Shown here piece after piece: positions 34,609-42,744 of a stretch of 64,000 nucleotides of DNA (the stretch's first letter is position 1; every line of letters starts with the position of its first letter). This DNA comes from Costertonia aggregata (GTDB lineage: Bacteria; Bacteroidota; Bacteroidia; Flavobacteriales; Flavobacteriaceae). The notes beneath the pieces are model-generated. The model had not been told where the DNA came from. It saw nothing but the letters and a program-made list of their open reading frames with translations, and searched no databases. The stretch is taken from the NCBI RefSeq assembly GCF_013402795.1, contig NZ_CP058595.1:283501-347500 (forward strand), written 5' to 3'. The position numbers and the translations under genes are program-made.

Positions 34609-36117
34609 ATGAAAAACGTACTACTGTTTGTTGTAGCTAGCTTGCTGTTTTCATGTTCCCCTTATAAATCCGTTCCGCAACCAAAAACGGAATTTCGTGG
34701 ATTTTGGGTAGCCACGGTCGTTAATATCGATTGGCCAAAAAATGCAAAGGACCCAGTAGAAAAGCAGAAAGCAGATTATTTAAAAATTCTCGATTTTTAC
34801 GAAAACTTAAATTTCAATGCAGCTATTGTACAAATACGTACTGCGGGAGATGCATTTTACGATTCGCAACATGCCCCATGGTCCAGATATCTCACCGGGG
34901 AAGAGGGCAAAGCACCCAATACAGGTATAGATATATTGGAATGGATGATACATGAGACCCACAAACGGGGAATGGAGTTTCATGCCTGGCTCAACCCCTA
35001 TCGCGCTACTTTTGATTTGAAAACGGATAGTTTGAGCCCCGAACATGATTATAACCAACACCCCGAATGGATGTTAAAATACGGTAAAAAGTACTATTAC
35101 AATCCGGGTTTACCACAAGTAAGAGACAAATTGGTTTCGATAATGCGAGAAGTTGTGCAGGGCTACGATATAGATGCCATACATTTTGATGATTATTTTT
35201 ATCCCTACAAAATAAAAGGTGAGATATTTGGAGATTCAATTGCTTACCAGAAATACGCCCATCCCGACCTAGCTTTGGAAGATTGGCGACGAAGCAACGT
35301 AGACTCTTTGGTGAAAAACATACACAAGGTCATTAAATCGGAAAAGCCTTGGGTGCAGTTTGGCATTAGTCCGTTCGGGGTTTGGAAAAATATATCAACA
35401 GACCCAAAGGGTTCTGATACCAAGGCAGGCCAAACCACATACGAAGACTTATATGCAGACCCGTTGTTATGGATGAAAAAAGGTTGGATAGACTATTTGG
35501 CACCACAAGCCTATTGGAGCATGCACCTACCGGTGGCGTCACATAAAACCATTGTAAACTGGTGGGCCGAAAACAGTGATAATACCAATTTATACATTGG
35601 TAATGGCACCTATAAAATCAGAAACAATAGCGACAAAGCTTGGAAAAAGAAAAAAGAAATACCAAATCAGATTAAACTGGCCCGAAACAACAATCAGGTA
35701 GCAGGAAATATTTTTTTTAGCGCCAAAAGTTTGATGCAGAAAAATAAGGATGTGACGCGACTACTAAAAAGGCATTTTTACCAGCAGAAAGCACTACCGC
35801 CTGTTTCCCCATTACACCAGCAAAAAAAAGATAATGCTATTGAATATCTTTCACAAATTAAAATTAAGGATAGTGTTCAATTTAACTTCAGTACTTTGGA
35901 AAACCAGGGATATGCCTTGATTTATGAAGCGGAAAAAGAAATATTGCCCAATTATCCCATGAACAAATTAATCTTAAAAAAGCTCTTGAACGGTACCGAT
36001 TCCTTTTCGATTTATAAAAATCATATTAAAAGAAAGAAACAGATAGCCATAACTTTTTTGGATAAATTTGGAAGGGAAAGCAAACCAATACTAATAGCCG
36101 TTAAACAAGCCAAATGA
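34609..36117 (+). CDS. GHL10-type glycoside hydrolase lipoprotein (DigH/YngK-like)
   Basis: A 502-residue lipoprotein (lipobox LLFSC, C16) with the glycosyl-hydrolase-like 10 domain over residues about 24-340: FRGFWVATVVNIDWP, AAIVQIRTAGDAFY, HAWLNPYRATFD, IDAIHFDDYFYPY and FGISPFGVWKN. Proteins of this fold include E. coli DigH, which cuts denuded peptidoglycan glycan strands. Here the gene starts a row with ampG, nagZ and anmK; its stop overlaps ampG by 4 bases, so a role in trimming cell-wall glycan for recycling is likely. The C-terminal 120 residues are a fibronectin-like tail. The cleavage site is inferred from relatives. Confidence 0.88.
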   Translation: MKNVLLFVVASLLFSCSPYKSVPQPKTEFRGFWVATVVNIDWPKNAKDPVEKQKADYLKILDFYENLNFNAAIVQIRTAGDAFYDSQHAPWSRYLTGEEGKAPNTGIDILEWMIHETHKRGMEFHAWLNPYRATFDLKTDSLSPEHDYNQHPEWMLKYGKKYYYNPGLPQVRDKLVSIMREVVQGYDIDAIHFDDYFYPYKIKGEIFGDSIAYQKYAHPDLALEDWRRSNVDSLVKNIHKVIKSEKPWVQFGISPFGVWKNISTDPKGSDTKAGQTTYEDLYADPLLWMKKGWIDYLAPQAYWSMHLPVASHKTIVNWWAENSDNTNLYIGNGTYKIRNNSDKAWKKKKEIPNQIKLARNNNQVAGNIFFSAKSLMQKNKDVTRLLKRHFYQQKALPPVSPLHQQKKDNAIEYLSQIKIKDSVQFNFSTLENQGYALIYEAEKEILPNYPMNKLILKKLLNGTDSFSIYKNHIKRKKQIAITFLDKFGRESKPILIAVKQAK

Positions 36118-37388
36118 TTCAAAAAGATAAAGGAGCGTGGGCGTGGGTGCCCATACTGTACTTTACGCAAGGACTGCCCTACGTTTTAGTGGTCACCGTT
36201 TCGGTAATCATGTACAAAAAACTTGGGGTAAGCAATGAAGATATAGGGCTATACACCAGCCTACTTTATCTGCCATGGGTGCTAAAACCGTTATGGAGCC
36301 CGTTTGTAGATTTAAAAAGTACCAAACGCAAATGGTTTTTGGCCATGCAGCTTTTAATTGCCATTGCCCTTTTGGGCGTTGGCCTAACCTTGCCCACAAA
36401 TATGTTCTTTACCACTACCCTAGCTTGTTTTTGGATGGCCGCCTTTGCGTCGGCTACCAATGACATCGCTTCGGATGGTTACTATATGTTGGGATTGACG
36501 GAGAAAAAGCAATCTTTTTTTGTGGGCATGCGAAGTACGTTTTATCGCCTCGCTATGGTGACCGGGGAAGGGTTGATCGTTGTCCTTGCCGGATTTCTGG
36601 AAAACAAATATGGCGACAACACCAAAGCATGGAGCATTACAATGACAGCGGCCGCATTTTTGATGTTGTTGTTGACGGTTTCCAATTTTTTCGCTACTCC
36701 CAAATACGAATCTTCCCTTGCCATAGCACAAGAAAAACCTAAAGGCTTTTTGGAGGTATTCAAATCTTTTTTTGAAAAGCCACATATTGGGATTGCGCTG
36801 GCTTTTATTTTAACCTATCGCTTGGGAGAATCGCAATTGGTCAAAATGGCCGCCCCATTTTTGTTGGATAAACCCGAAAAAGGTGGTCTTGGGTACTCAA
36901 CGGAGCAATTGGGTACTATATTCGGAACGGTCGGGGTCGTCATGCTCTCCATCGGCGGAATTCTTGGTGGTATCCTTATTTCTAGGGATGGACTCAAAAA
37001 ATGGATGTTTCCCATGATTTTATCGCTCAACGTGCCCAACATCCTTTACGCTATTTTAGCGCTGACCAAAACCACGAACATTATAGCGGTCACAGCCACC
37101 GTGGTTTTTGAGAAGTTTGGTTATGGCTTTGGCTTTGCCGCTTTTTTAATGTATCTCATTTATGTGGCCGAAGGCAAATCAAAAACCTCACATTACGCAA
37201 TAGCCACGGGCTTCATGGCACTGGGAATGATGCTACCGGGAATGATAAGCGGTTACATGCAGGAATGGCTAGGCTATGGCGGTTTTTTTATATGGGTGGT
37301 CATTGCTGCTTTACCTGCTATATTCTTGATGAAATTCATCAAGTATCCAGCTGATTTTGGAAAAAAATCAAAAAATACCAATGGTTGA
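36114..37388 (+). CDS. ampG: AmpG-like muropeptide/anhydro-sugar permease (MFS)
   Basis: A 424-residue major-facilitator protein with twelve predicted membrane helices. The opening (WVPILYFTQGLPYVLVVTVS, then LPWVLKPLWSPFVD) is the AmpG signature, and the first cytoplasmic loop has the KxKxW basic stretch (STKRKWFLAMQ). AmpG imports GlcNAc-anhydroMurNAc (with or without peptide) from the periplasm. It overlaps the upstream glycosidase gene by 4 bases and the downstream nagZ gene, so the three are translated in a coupled way: cut, import, split. Confidence 0.9.
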   Translation: MIQKDKGAWAWVPILYFTQGLPYVLVVTVSVIMYKKLGVSNEDIGLYTSLLYLPWVLKPLWSPFVDLKSTKRKWFLAMQLLIAIALLGVGLTLPTNMFFTTTLACFWMAAFASATNDIASDGYYMLGLTEKKQSFFVGMRSTFYRLAMVTGEGLIVVLAGFLENKYGDNTKAWSITMTAAAFLMLLLTVSNFFATPKYESSLAIAQEKPKGFLEVFKSFFEKPHIGIALAFILTYRLGESQLVKMAAPFLLDKPEKGGLGYSTEQLGTIFGTVGVVMLSIGGILGGILISRDGLKKWMFPMILSLNVPNILYAILALTKTTNIIAVTATVVFEKFGYGFGFAAFLMYLIYVAEGKSKTSHYAIATGFMALGMMLPGMISGYMQEWLGYGGFFIWVVIAALPAIFLMKFIKYPADFGKKSKNTNG

Positions 37389-38928
37389 TATCCTAAAGTA
37401 CATAGAGGCAAAAAAAAGATTGTCCCCAAAAGAAAAGGCGGGTCAACTCTTTATGCCTGCTGCCTTTATAAATGATACCGAAGAAGAAATACTTGAGATA
37501 GAAAAGCTCATCAAAGAACATCATGTAGGTAGTCTGTGCTTTTTTCACAGTCGCGCCAGTGCCGCTACCAATTTTGAAGGGAAAAAGAAAATCGTTAAAA
37601 ACGAAGACAGTTTCGAAACGCTGCAAAAACTGATACAACGTTATCAAAAAGTGGCCAAATACCCACTTTTGATTGCTATTGATGCAGAATGGGGGCTCTC
37701 AATGCGCATTGAAAACACGCCACAATATCCCTACGCCATAACATTGGGAGCGTTGAAAGACAATGAAAATTTAATTTTTAAAATTGGCCAACATATCGCA
37801 AAAGATTGTAAGGCTGCGGGAGTACACTGGAATTTAGCCCCATGTGTTGACCTTAATAGCAATCCTAATAATCCCGTGATAGGATATCGCTCTTTTGGGG
37901 CCGATAAAGTAAAAGTAGCCAAAAAAGCATCCGCTTTTGTAAGGGGAACACAAAGTGAGGGAGTCCTCACGAGTATCAAACACTTTCCTGGCCATGGGGA
38001 TACAGCGACCGACTCGCATTTAGACCTTCCCTTAATCGATAAACCCAAACAAGAACTTGTTCTAAACGAACTATATCCCTTTCAAAAATTGATTGAAGAA
38101 GGTATAGATTCAATTATGATTGGCCATCTATCCGTACCGGCCTTAGCAAATGGCGCTACCGTTTCGTCCAGTGTTTCCAAGGATATCATCAAAGGTGTTC
38201 TTAGAGATCAGATGGGATACGATGGTGTTGTGATATCCGATGCCTTGAACATGCATGCGGTCTCAAAAGATTTCCCTATTAAGGGTGAGCTGGAGTGGTT
38301 GGCCTTTGATGCTGGGAATGACGTACTTTGTTTTGCAGAAAATGTTAGGGAAGGCATTGAAACTATTTTGCAAAACGCAACCGAAGCACAAATTGAAGAA
38401 AGTTTTGAAAGAATTTGGAGTTTAAAAACAAAAGCCCTGAGAACAAATTCAAGTTCAGAACTGACTGACAGCAGTGACCTTAATAGAAGAATAGCGGAAA
38501 AAAGTATAACACTTTACAAAGGCGATGAAGCTAAAATAGCCGATTTTAGAAAAACCAACTTTTGTACCTTAACCCTGAAAAGAAATTCCGATGAGGATAA
38601 TTCCGATAGTATAAAGCGTTTGGAAATTATCAAATCGGAAGTGGCCAATGAGAAAAGTGTATTGTTATTATTGACACCGCCTCAAAGTAAACCCACGAAT
38701 ACATTTGGCTTTTTGCAGCAAGAAATCATCTTTATAAGCAACCTTTTACGTACCAAAAATGTGGTACTTTACCTTTTTGGGAATCCATATGTACTAAAAC
38801 ATATCAATATAGATAATGCTGTTGCGGTTGTTATAGTCTATCAAAATTTTAAGGTATTTCAAGATGTGGCCGTACAACACTTTTTAGGCAATCTAAAGGC
38901 GGTCGGTAAATTACCGGTAAACATTTAA
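37381..38928 (+). CDS. nagZ: Family 3 glycoside hydrolase, beta-N-acetylglucosaminidase NagZ-like
   Basis: Cytoplasmic enzyme of 515 residues that removes GlcNAc from imported GlcNAc-anhydroMurNAc. The family 3 barrel shows KHFPGHGDTATDSHLDLP, the flexible His-Asp acid/base loop of NagZ, and DGVVISDALNM with the nucleophilic aspartate. A C-terminal domain of about 170 residues follows, which simple NagZ proteins lack. No signal peptide, consistent with a cytoplasmic role. I prefer the ATG at 37381 (8-base overlap with ampG); an in-frame ATG at 37357 would add eight residues. Confidence 0.9.
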   Translation: MVDILKYIEAKKRLSPKEKAGQLFMPAAFINDTEEEILEIEKLIKEHHVGSLCFFHSRASAATNFEGKKKIVKNEDSFETLQKLIQRYQKVAKYPLLIAIDAEWGLSMRIENTPQYPYAITLGALKDNENLIFKIGQHIAKDCKAAGVHWNLAPCVDLNSNPNNPVIGYRSFGADKVKVAKKASAFVRGTQSEGVLTSIKHFPGHGDTATDSHLDLPLIDKPKQELVLNELYPFQKLIEEGIDSIMIGHLSVPALANGATVSSSVSKDIIKGVLRDQMGYDGVVISDALNMHAVSKDFPIKGELEWLAFDAGNDVLCFAENVREGIETILQNATEAQIEESFERIWSLKTKALRTNSSSELTDSSDLNRRIAEKSITLYKGDEAKIADFRKTNFCTLTLKRNSDEDNSDSIKRLEIIKSEVANEKSVLLLLTPPQSKPTNTFGFLQQEIIFISNLLRTKNVVLYLFGNPYVLKHINIDNAVAVVIVYQNFKVFQDVAVQHFLGNLKAVGKLPVNI

Positions 38929-38942
38929 AAATATCACTTAAA

Positions 38943-39602
38943 ATGACTACAAAAATTCAAGCTTCTTGGGACAAAAATGCGGAAGAGTGGAACCGGATAA
39001 TTATATCCAATGCAATACCGTCGAGGCAATTTACCAATAAAGCCATAGTTGAAACGCTGTCGGGATTAAATGCTTTCCGTATCTTGGATTGTGGTTGTGG
39101 TGAAGGGTGGCTTACCCGAAAGTTGACCGCTATGGGAAAAGAAGCTGTCGGAATCGACAGTACCAAAAAATTAATATCAGAAGCTCAAAAAAAGGGAAAC
39201 GAATCGTATTACCACATGAGCTATGAAGATATCATAGATGGTAAATCAATTCCGGAAAGTCCTTATGACGCAACGGTATTCAACTTCTGTCTATATCAAG
39301 AAAAAGGCATGACATCGCTTTTTACAAAAACAAAAGAGCATATGCGAACAAAAAGCTATATTATCGTACAAACTTTGCACCCTGCTTTTATAATGCAAAA
39401 CGGCAAAGGGTATCGCTCGCAATGGTTTACCGATTCCTGGAAAGGCCTACCCGGGAATTTTCATGAGGGCCATTCCTGGTTTGCCCGTACTTTTGAGGAC
39501 TGGACCAAGGTTTTTGCAGAAAGCAATTTAAATATCCTCGAAGTAAAGGAAATTGTAAATACCAATCATCAACCTTTATCTATGATATATGTCGCGCAAT
39601 AA
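38943..39602 (+). CDS. Class I SAM-dependent methyltransferase
   Basis: A 219-residue cytoplasmic protein with the SAM-binding motif ILDCGCGEGWLTRKL (about residues 43-57) and the acidic end of the second strand in AVGIDSTKKLI. The C-terminal half (WFTDSWKGLPGNFHEGHSWF, EDWTKVFAESNL) is as in the UbiE/Methyltransf_11 group. It sits 14 bases after nagZ, and its stop immediately precedes anmK, so it belongs to the same transcription unit; a link with cell-wall sugars is unproven. The substrate is unknown. Confidence 0.85.
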   Translation: MTTKIQASWDKNAEEWNRIIISNAIPSRQFTNKAIVETLSGLNAFRILDCGCGEGWLTRKLTAMGKEAVGIDSTKKLISEAQKKGNESYYHMSYEDIIDGKSIPESPYDATVFNFCLYQEKGMTSLFTKTKEHMRTKSYIIVQTLHPAFIMQNGKGYRSQWFTDSWKGLPGNFHEGHSWFARTFEDWTKVFAESNLNILEVKEIVNTNHQPLSMIYVAQ

Positions 39603-39603
39603 A

Positions 39604-40680
39604 ATGAAAATATATAAAATCGTAAGCATGATGTCGGGCACTTCACTAGATGGGCTTGATCTCTGCTATTGCCATATTTGGAAAAAAAAGGATAAATGGG
39701 AATTTGAAATAAAGAAAACCAAGAGCATTGCCTACAGCGAAGAAATGCAACTTGAGCTCAAGGATTCCATTTTTTTGAAAGCAGATGATTTATTACAGCT
39801 TCATAATACCTATGGTGTATGGTTGGGTGAGCAGGTAAATACTTTTATTACTGAAAATAGTTTAGAGGTAGACTTTGTAGCTAGTCATGGGCATACAACC
39901 CATCACCAACCTCAAAACGGATTGACTTTTCAGATAGGTTCGGGCCAACATTTAGCCAATACATGCGAAATCATGACCATATGCGATTTTAGGTCTAACG
40001 ATGTTGCACTTGGCGGCCAAGGTGCACCTTTGGTACCCATAGGTGACCAAATTTTCTTCGGTACTTATGATTTTTGCCTCAATTTAGGAGGTATAAGCAA
40101 TATCTCATTTGAGGCAAAAGGCAAACGTATCGCTTATGACATTGGTCTTGCGAACATGATTTTAAACCATATTACCCGAAAGATTGACTTAGCTTATGAT
40201 AAGGGCGGAGGAATGGCAAGAACGGGAAGCGTTAACGTCGATATGTTAAAGGCCTTGAACAATCTAAAATATTATGCATTGCCTTTTCCTAAATCAATAG
40301 GCTATGAATGGTTTGTAGAAGAGGTTGCACCTATTGTTGATAGTACAAAAGATTCGGTAGAAAATTTATTACATACCGCCGTGCACCATATCTCTGAAAA
40401 AGTTGCGCAGCAGATAAGCCTGAACCTCAATACGGACAAAGGCATACTTTTAGTCACTGGGGGCGGTGGTCTAAATGATTTTTTGATTGAAACCTTACAG
40501 CACAAATTGGGGGATAGCATAAAAGTTCATGTACCGTCAAAAATTATGATAGAATTTAAGGAAGCATTGGTCTTCGCCTTAATGGGAGTCTTGCGTTTGG
40601 AAAAAGAAATAAATGTGCTCAGCTCAGTTACCGGGGCGAAAAGAGATTCTTCTAGCGGGGTAATTTATATTCCCAATTAA
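39604..40680 (+). CDS. anmK: Anhydro-N-acetylmuramic acid kinase AnmK
   Basis: A 358-residue kinase that opens and phosphorylates 1,6-anhydroMurNAc to MurNAc-6-phosphate, the substrate of MurQ. Conserved segments are VSMMSGTSLDGLDL at the N-terminus (ATP site), SHGHTTHHQPQNGLTFQIG, GGQGAPLVPIGD (with the catalytic aspartate), NLGGISNISF and VTGGGGLNDFLIE. I start at the ATG at 39604, directly after the methyltransferase stop; an in-frame ATG 15 bases upstream lies inside that gene. Together with murQ, ampG and nagZ it completes the recycling route to GlcNAc-6-phosphate. Confidence 0.95.
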   Translation: MKIYKIVSMMSGTSLDGLDLCYCHIWKKKDKWEFEIKKTKSIAYSEEMQLELKDSIFLKADDLLQLHNTYGVWLGEQVNTFITENSLEVDFVASHGHTTHHQPQNGLTFQIGSGQHLANTCEIMTICDFRSNDVALGGQGAPLVPIGDQIFFGTYDFCLNLGGISNISFEAKGKRIAYDIGLANMILNHITRKIDLAYDKGGGMARTGSVNVDMLKALNNLKYYALPFPKSIGYEWFVEEVAPIVDSTKDSVENLLHTAVHHISEKVAQQISLNLNTDKGILLVTGGGGLNDFLIETLQHKLGDSIKVHVPSKIMIEFKEALVFALMGVLRLEKEINVLSSVTGAKRDSSSGVIYIPN

Positions 40681-40722
40681 ATGTTTGGGCCAAATCACTA
40701 TCTTAGAAACCAAATATCCAAA

Positions 40723-40986
40723 ATGTCCGAAAAACAAAGAAAGGCCACGGCCTATTGGAAAGAAAATGTAAGATATCTTATTTTGCTGCTACTCATATGG
40801 TTTTTGGTCTCCTATGGCGCAGGCATACTCTTCAAAGATGTGTTGGATACCGTAAAACTAGGTGGTTTCAAACTTGGTTTTTGGTTTGCGCAGCAAGGTT
40901 CGATTTACATATTTGTACTCCTTATTTTTGTGTATGTAAGACTAATGAACAAACTGGATAAAAAATATGGGTATGATGAAGAGTAA
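40723..40986 (+). CDS. DUF4212 small subunit of a sodium:solute symporter
   Basis: An 87-residue membrane protein with two helices (YLILLLLIWFLVSYGAGILF and FKLGFWFAQQGSIYIFVLLI), matching the DUF4212 proteins encoded just before sodium:solute symporters of the VC_2705 type. I start it at the ATG at 40723 (MSEKQRKATAYWKENVRY, the usual family opening); an in-frame ATG at 40681 directly after anmK would add 14 residues. It probably stabilises or regulates the symporter that follows 29 bases downstream. Confidence 0.88.
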   Translation: MSEKQRKATAYWKENVRYLILLLLIWFLVSYGAGILFKDVLDTVKLGGFKLGFWFAQQGSIYIFVLLIFVYVRLMNKLDKKYGYDEE

Positions 40987-41015
40987 AGGTTACAAAGAAT
41001 GAAAACCAACCAACC

Positions 41016-42710
41016 ATGAGTGTTCAAACCTGGACGTACATTTTAGTGGGGATAACCTTTGCCCTATATATAGGCATAGCCATATGGTCCAGAGCGGGTT
41101 CAACCAAAGAATTTTATGTGGCTGGTGGGGGCGTTTCCCCTTTGGCCAACGGAATGGCAACTGCTGCTGATTGGATGTCGGCCGCATCATTCATTTCAAT
41201 GGCGGGTATCATTTCTTTTGCAGGTTATGACGGCTCGGTATATTTAATGGGGTGGACGGGAGGTTACGTGCTCCTCGCCCTTTTATTGGCACCCTATCTC
41301 AGGAAATTCGGAAAATTTACAGTGCCAGATTTTATAGGTGATCGTTATTATTCCAAAACGGCACGTATCGTTGCGGTCGTTTGCGCATTGATCGTTTCTT
41401 TTACTTATGTTGCCGGACAAATGCGAGGGGTCGGCTTGGTATTTTCCCGTTTTTTGGAAGTCGATATCGATACAGGTGTGGTCATAGGTATGGTCATTGT
41501 ATTATTTTATGCCGTTCTGGGGGGAATGAAAGGTATCACGTATACCCAAGTAGCTCAATATTGTGTGTTGATTTTCGCCTTTATGGTACCGGCTATTTTC
41601 ATATCCATCCAAATGACGGGAAATCCAGTTCCGCAGCTGGGAATGGGCTCTACTTTAAATGATGGTTCGGGAACCTATCTATTGGAAAAGCTGGATGGCC
41701 TTTCCACAGAACTAGGCTTTAGCGAATATACCAGTGGACAAAAATCCGTACTAGACGTTTTTACTATTACCCTGGCATTAATGGTAGGCACTGCTGGCCT
41801 TCCCCATGTAATTGTTCGGTTTTTTACGGTAAAACGGGTTAAGGATGCACGAAAATCCGCTGGGTTGGCCTTGCTTCTTATTGCCATTCTGTACACTACG
41901 GCACCAGCCGTAGCGGTTTTCGCCCGCACCAATATGATAAATACCGTAAGTGAAAAAAAATATACCGATATGCCGGAATGGTTTTCGAAATGGGAAAAAA
42001 CCAAGCTTATTGTTTTTCAGGATAAAAACAATGATGGTAAAATTCAATATGTAGCCGATGAGGAAAAAAACGAACTGACCGTTGATAGGGACATTATGGT
42101 TTTGGCCAATCCTGAAATTGCCGATCTACCTGCTTGGGTAATCGCTTTGGTTGCCGCTGGTGGTTTGGCTGCCGCCCTTTCTACTGCAGCTGGTCTATTG
42201 TTGGTCATCTCATCCTCGGTTTCCCATGATTTGATAAAAAAAGTGTTCAAACCCAACATATCCGAAAAAGGGGAGCTATGGGCCGCCAGACTGGCAGCCA
42301 CTGTAGCCGTTATCATTGCTGGGTATTTTGGTATAAATCCCCCTGGATTTGTAGCGGCTACCGTAGCATTGGCCTTTGGCTTGGCCGCAGCTTCATTTTT
42401 TCCGGCAATCGTTTTGGGCATATTCTATAAAAAAATGAATAAAGAGGGAGCAATCGCAGGAATGGTGGTTGGTATCGCTGTGATGTTATTTTATATGCTC
42501 AAGTTCAAATTTGGATGGTTTGGCGGAGGAACCCAGGCCGATTGGTGGTGGGGAATTTCTCCCGAAGGTTTCGGGTCAATAGCCATGTTGGCCAATTTTA
42601 TGGTCGCGATACTCATTATGCAGTTTACGGCCGAGCCACCATCCAATGTACAAGAAATCGTTGAGGATATCAGAATTCCAAATGGAGCGGGAGAAGCATC
42701 GGAACATTAA
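41016..42710 (+). CDS. Sodium:solute symporter (SSS family, VC_2705/ActP-like)
   Basis: A 564-residue inner-membrane transporter with about thirteen helices. The SSS pattern is clear: EFYVAGGGVSPLANGMATAADWMSAASF (read as two adjoining motifs), SFTYVAGQMRGVGLVFSRFL, LPHVIVRFFTVKRVKDARKS and GGLAAALSTAAGLLLVIS. A hydrophilic insert of about 50 residues (around KNNDGKIQYVADEE) is as found in VC_2705-type members with a DUF4212 partner. The acetyl-CoA synthetase gene follows 34 bases later, so acetate or another short carboxylate is the likely substrate; this is inferred from context. Confidence 0.9.
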   Translation: MSVQTWTYILVGITFALYIGIAIWSRAGSTKEFYVAGGGVSPLANGMATAADWMSAASFISMAGIISFAGYDGSVYLMGWTGGYVLLALLLAPYLRKFGKFTVPDFIGDRYYSKTARIVAVVCALIVSFTYVAGQMRGVGLVFSRFLEVDIDTGVVIGMVIVLFYAVLGGMKGITYTQVAQYCVLIFAFMVPAIFISIQMTGNPVPQLGMGSTLNDGSGTYLLEKLDGLSTELGFSEYTSGQKSVLDVFTITLALMVGTAGLPHVIVRFFTVKRVKDARKSAGLALLLIAILYTTAPAVAVFARTNMINTVSEKKYTDMPEWFSKWEKTKLIVFQDKNNDGKIQYVADEEKNELTVDRDIMVLANPEIADLPAWVIALVAAGGLAAALSTAAGLLLVISSSVSHDLIKKVFKPNISEKGELWAARLAATVAVIIAGYFGINPPGFVAATVALAFGLAAASFFPAIVLGIFYKKMNKEGAIAGMVVGIAVMLFYMLKFKFGWFGGGTQADWWWGISPEGFGSIAMLANFMVAILIMQFTAEPPSNVQEIVEDIRIPNGAGEASEH

Positions 42711-42744
42711 ATTTCTTCTTATTTTTATAGTATATTTTTAGCAT

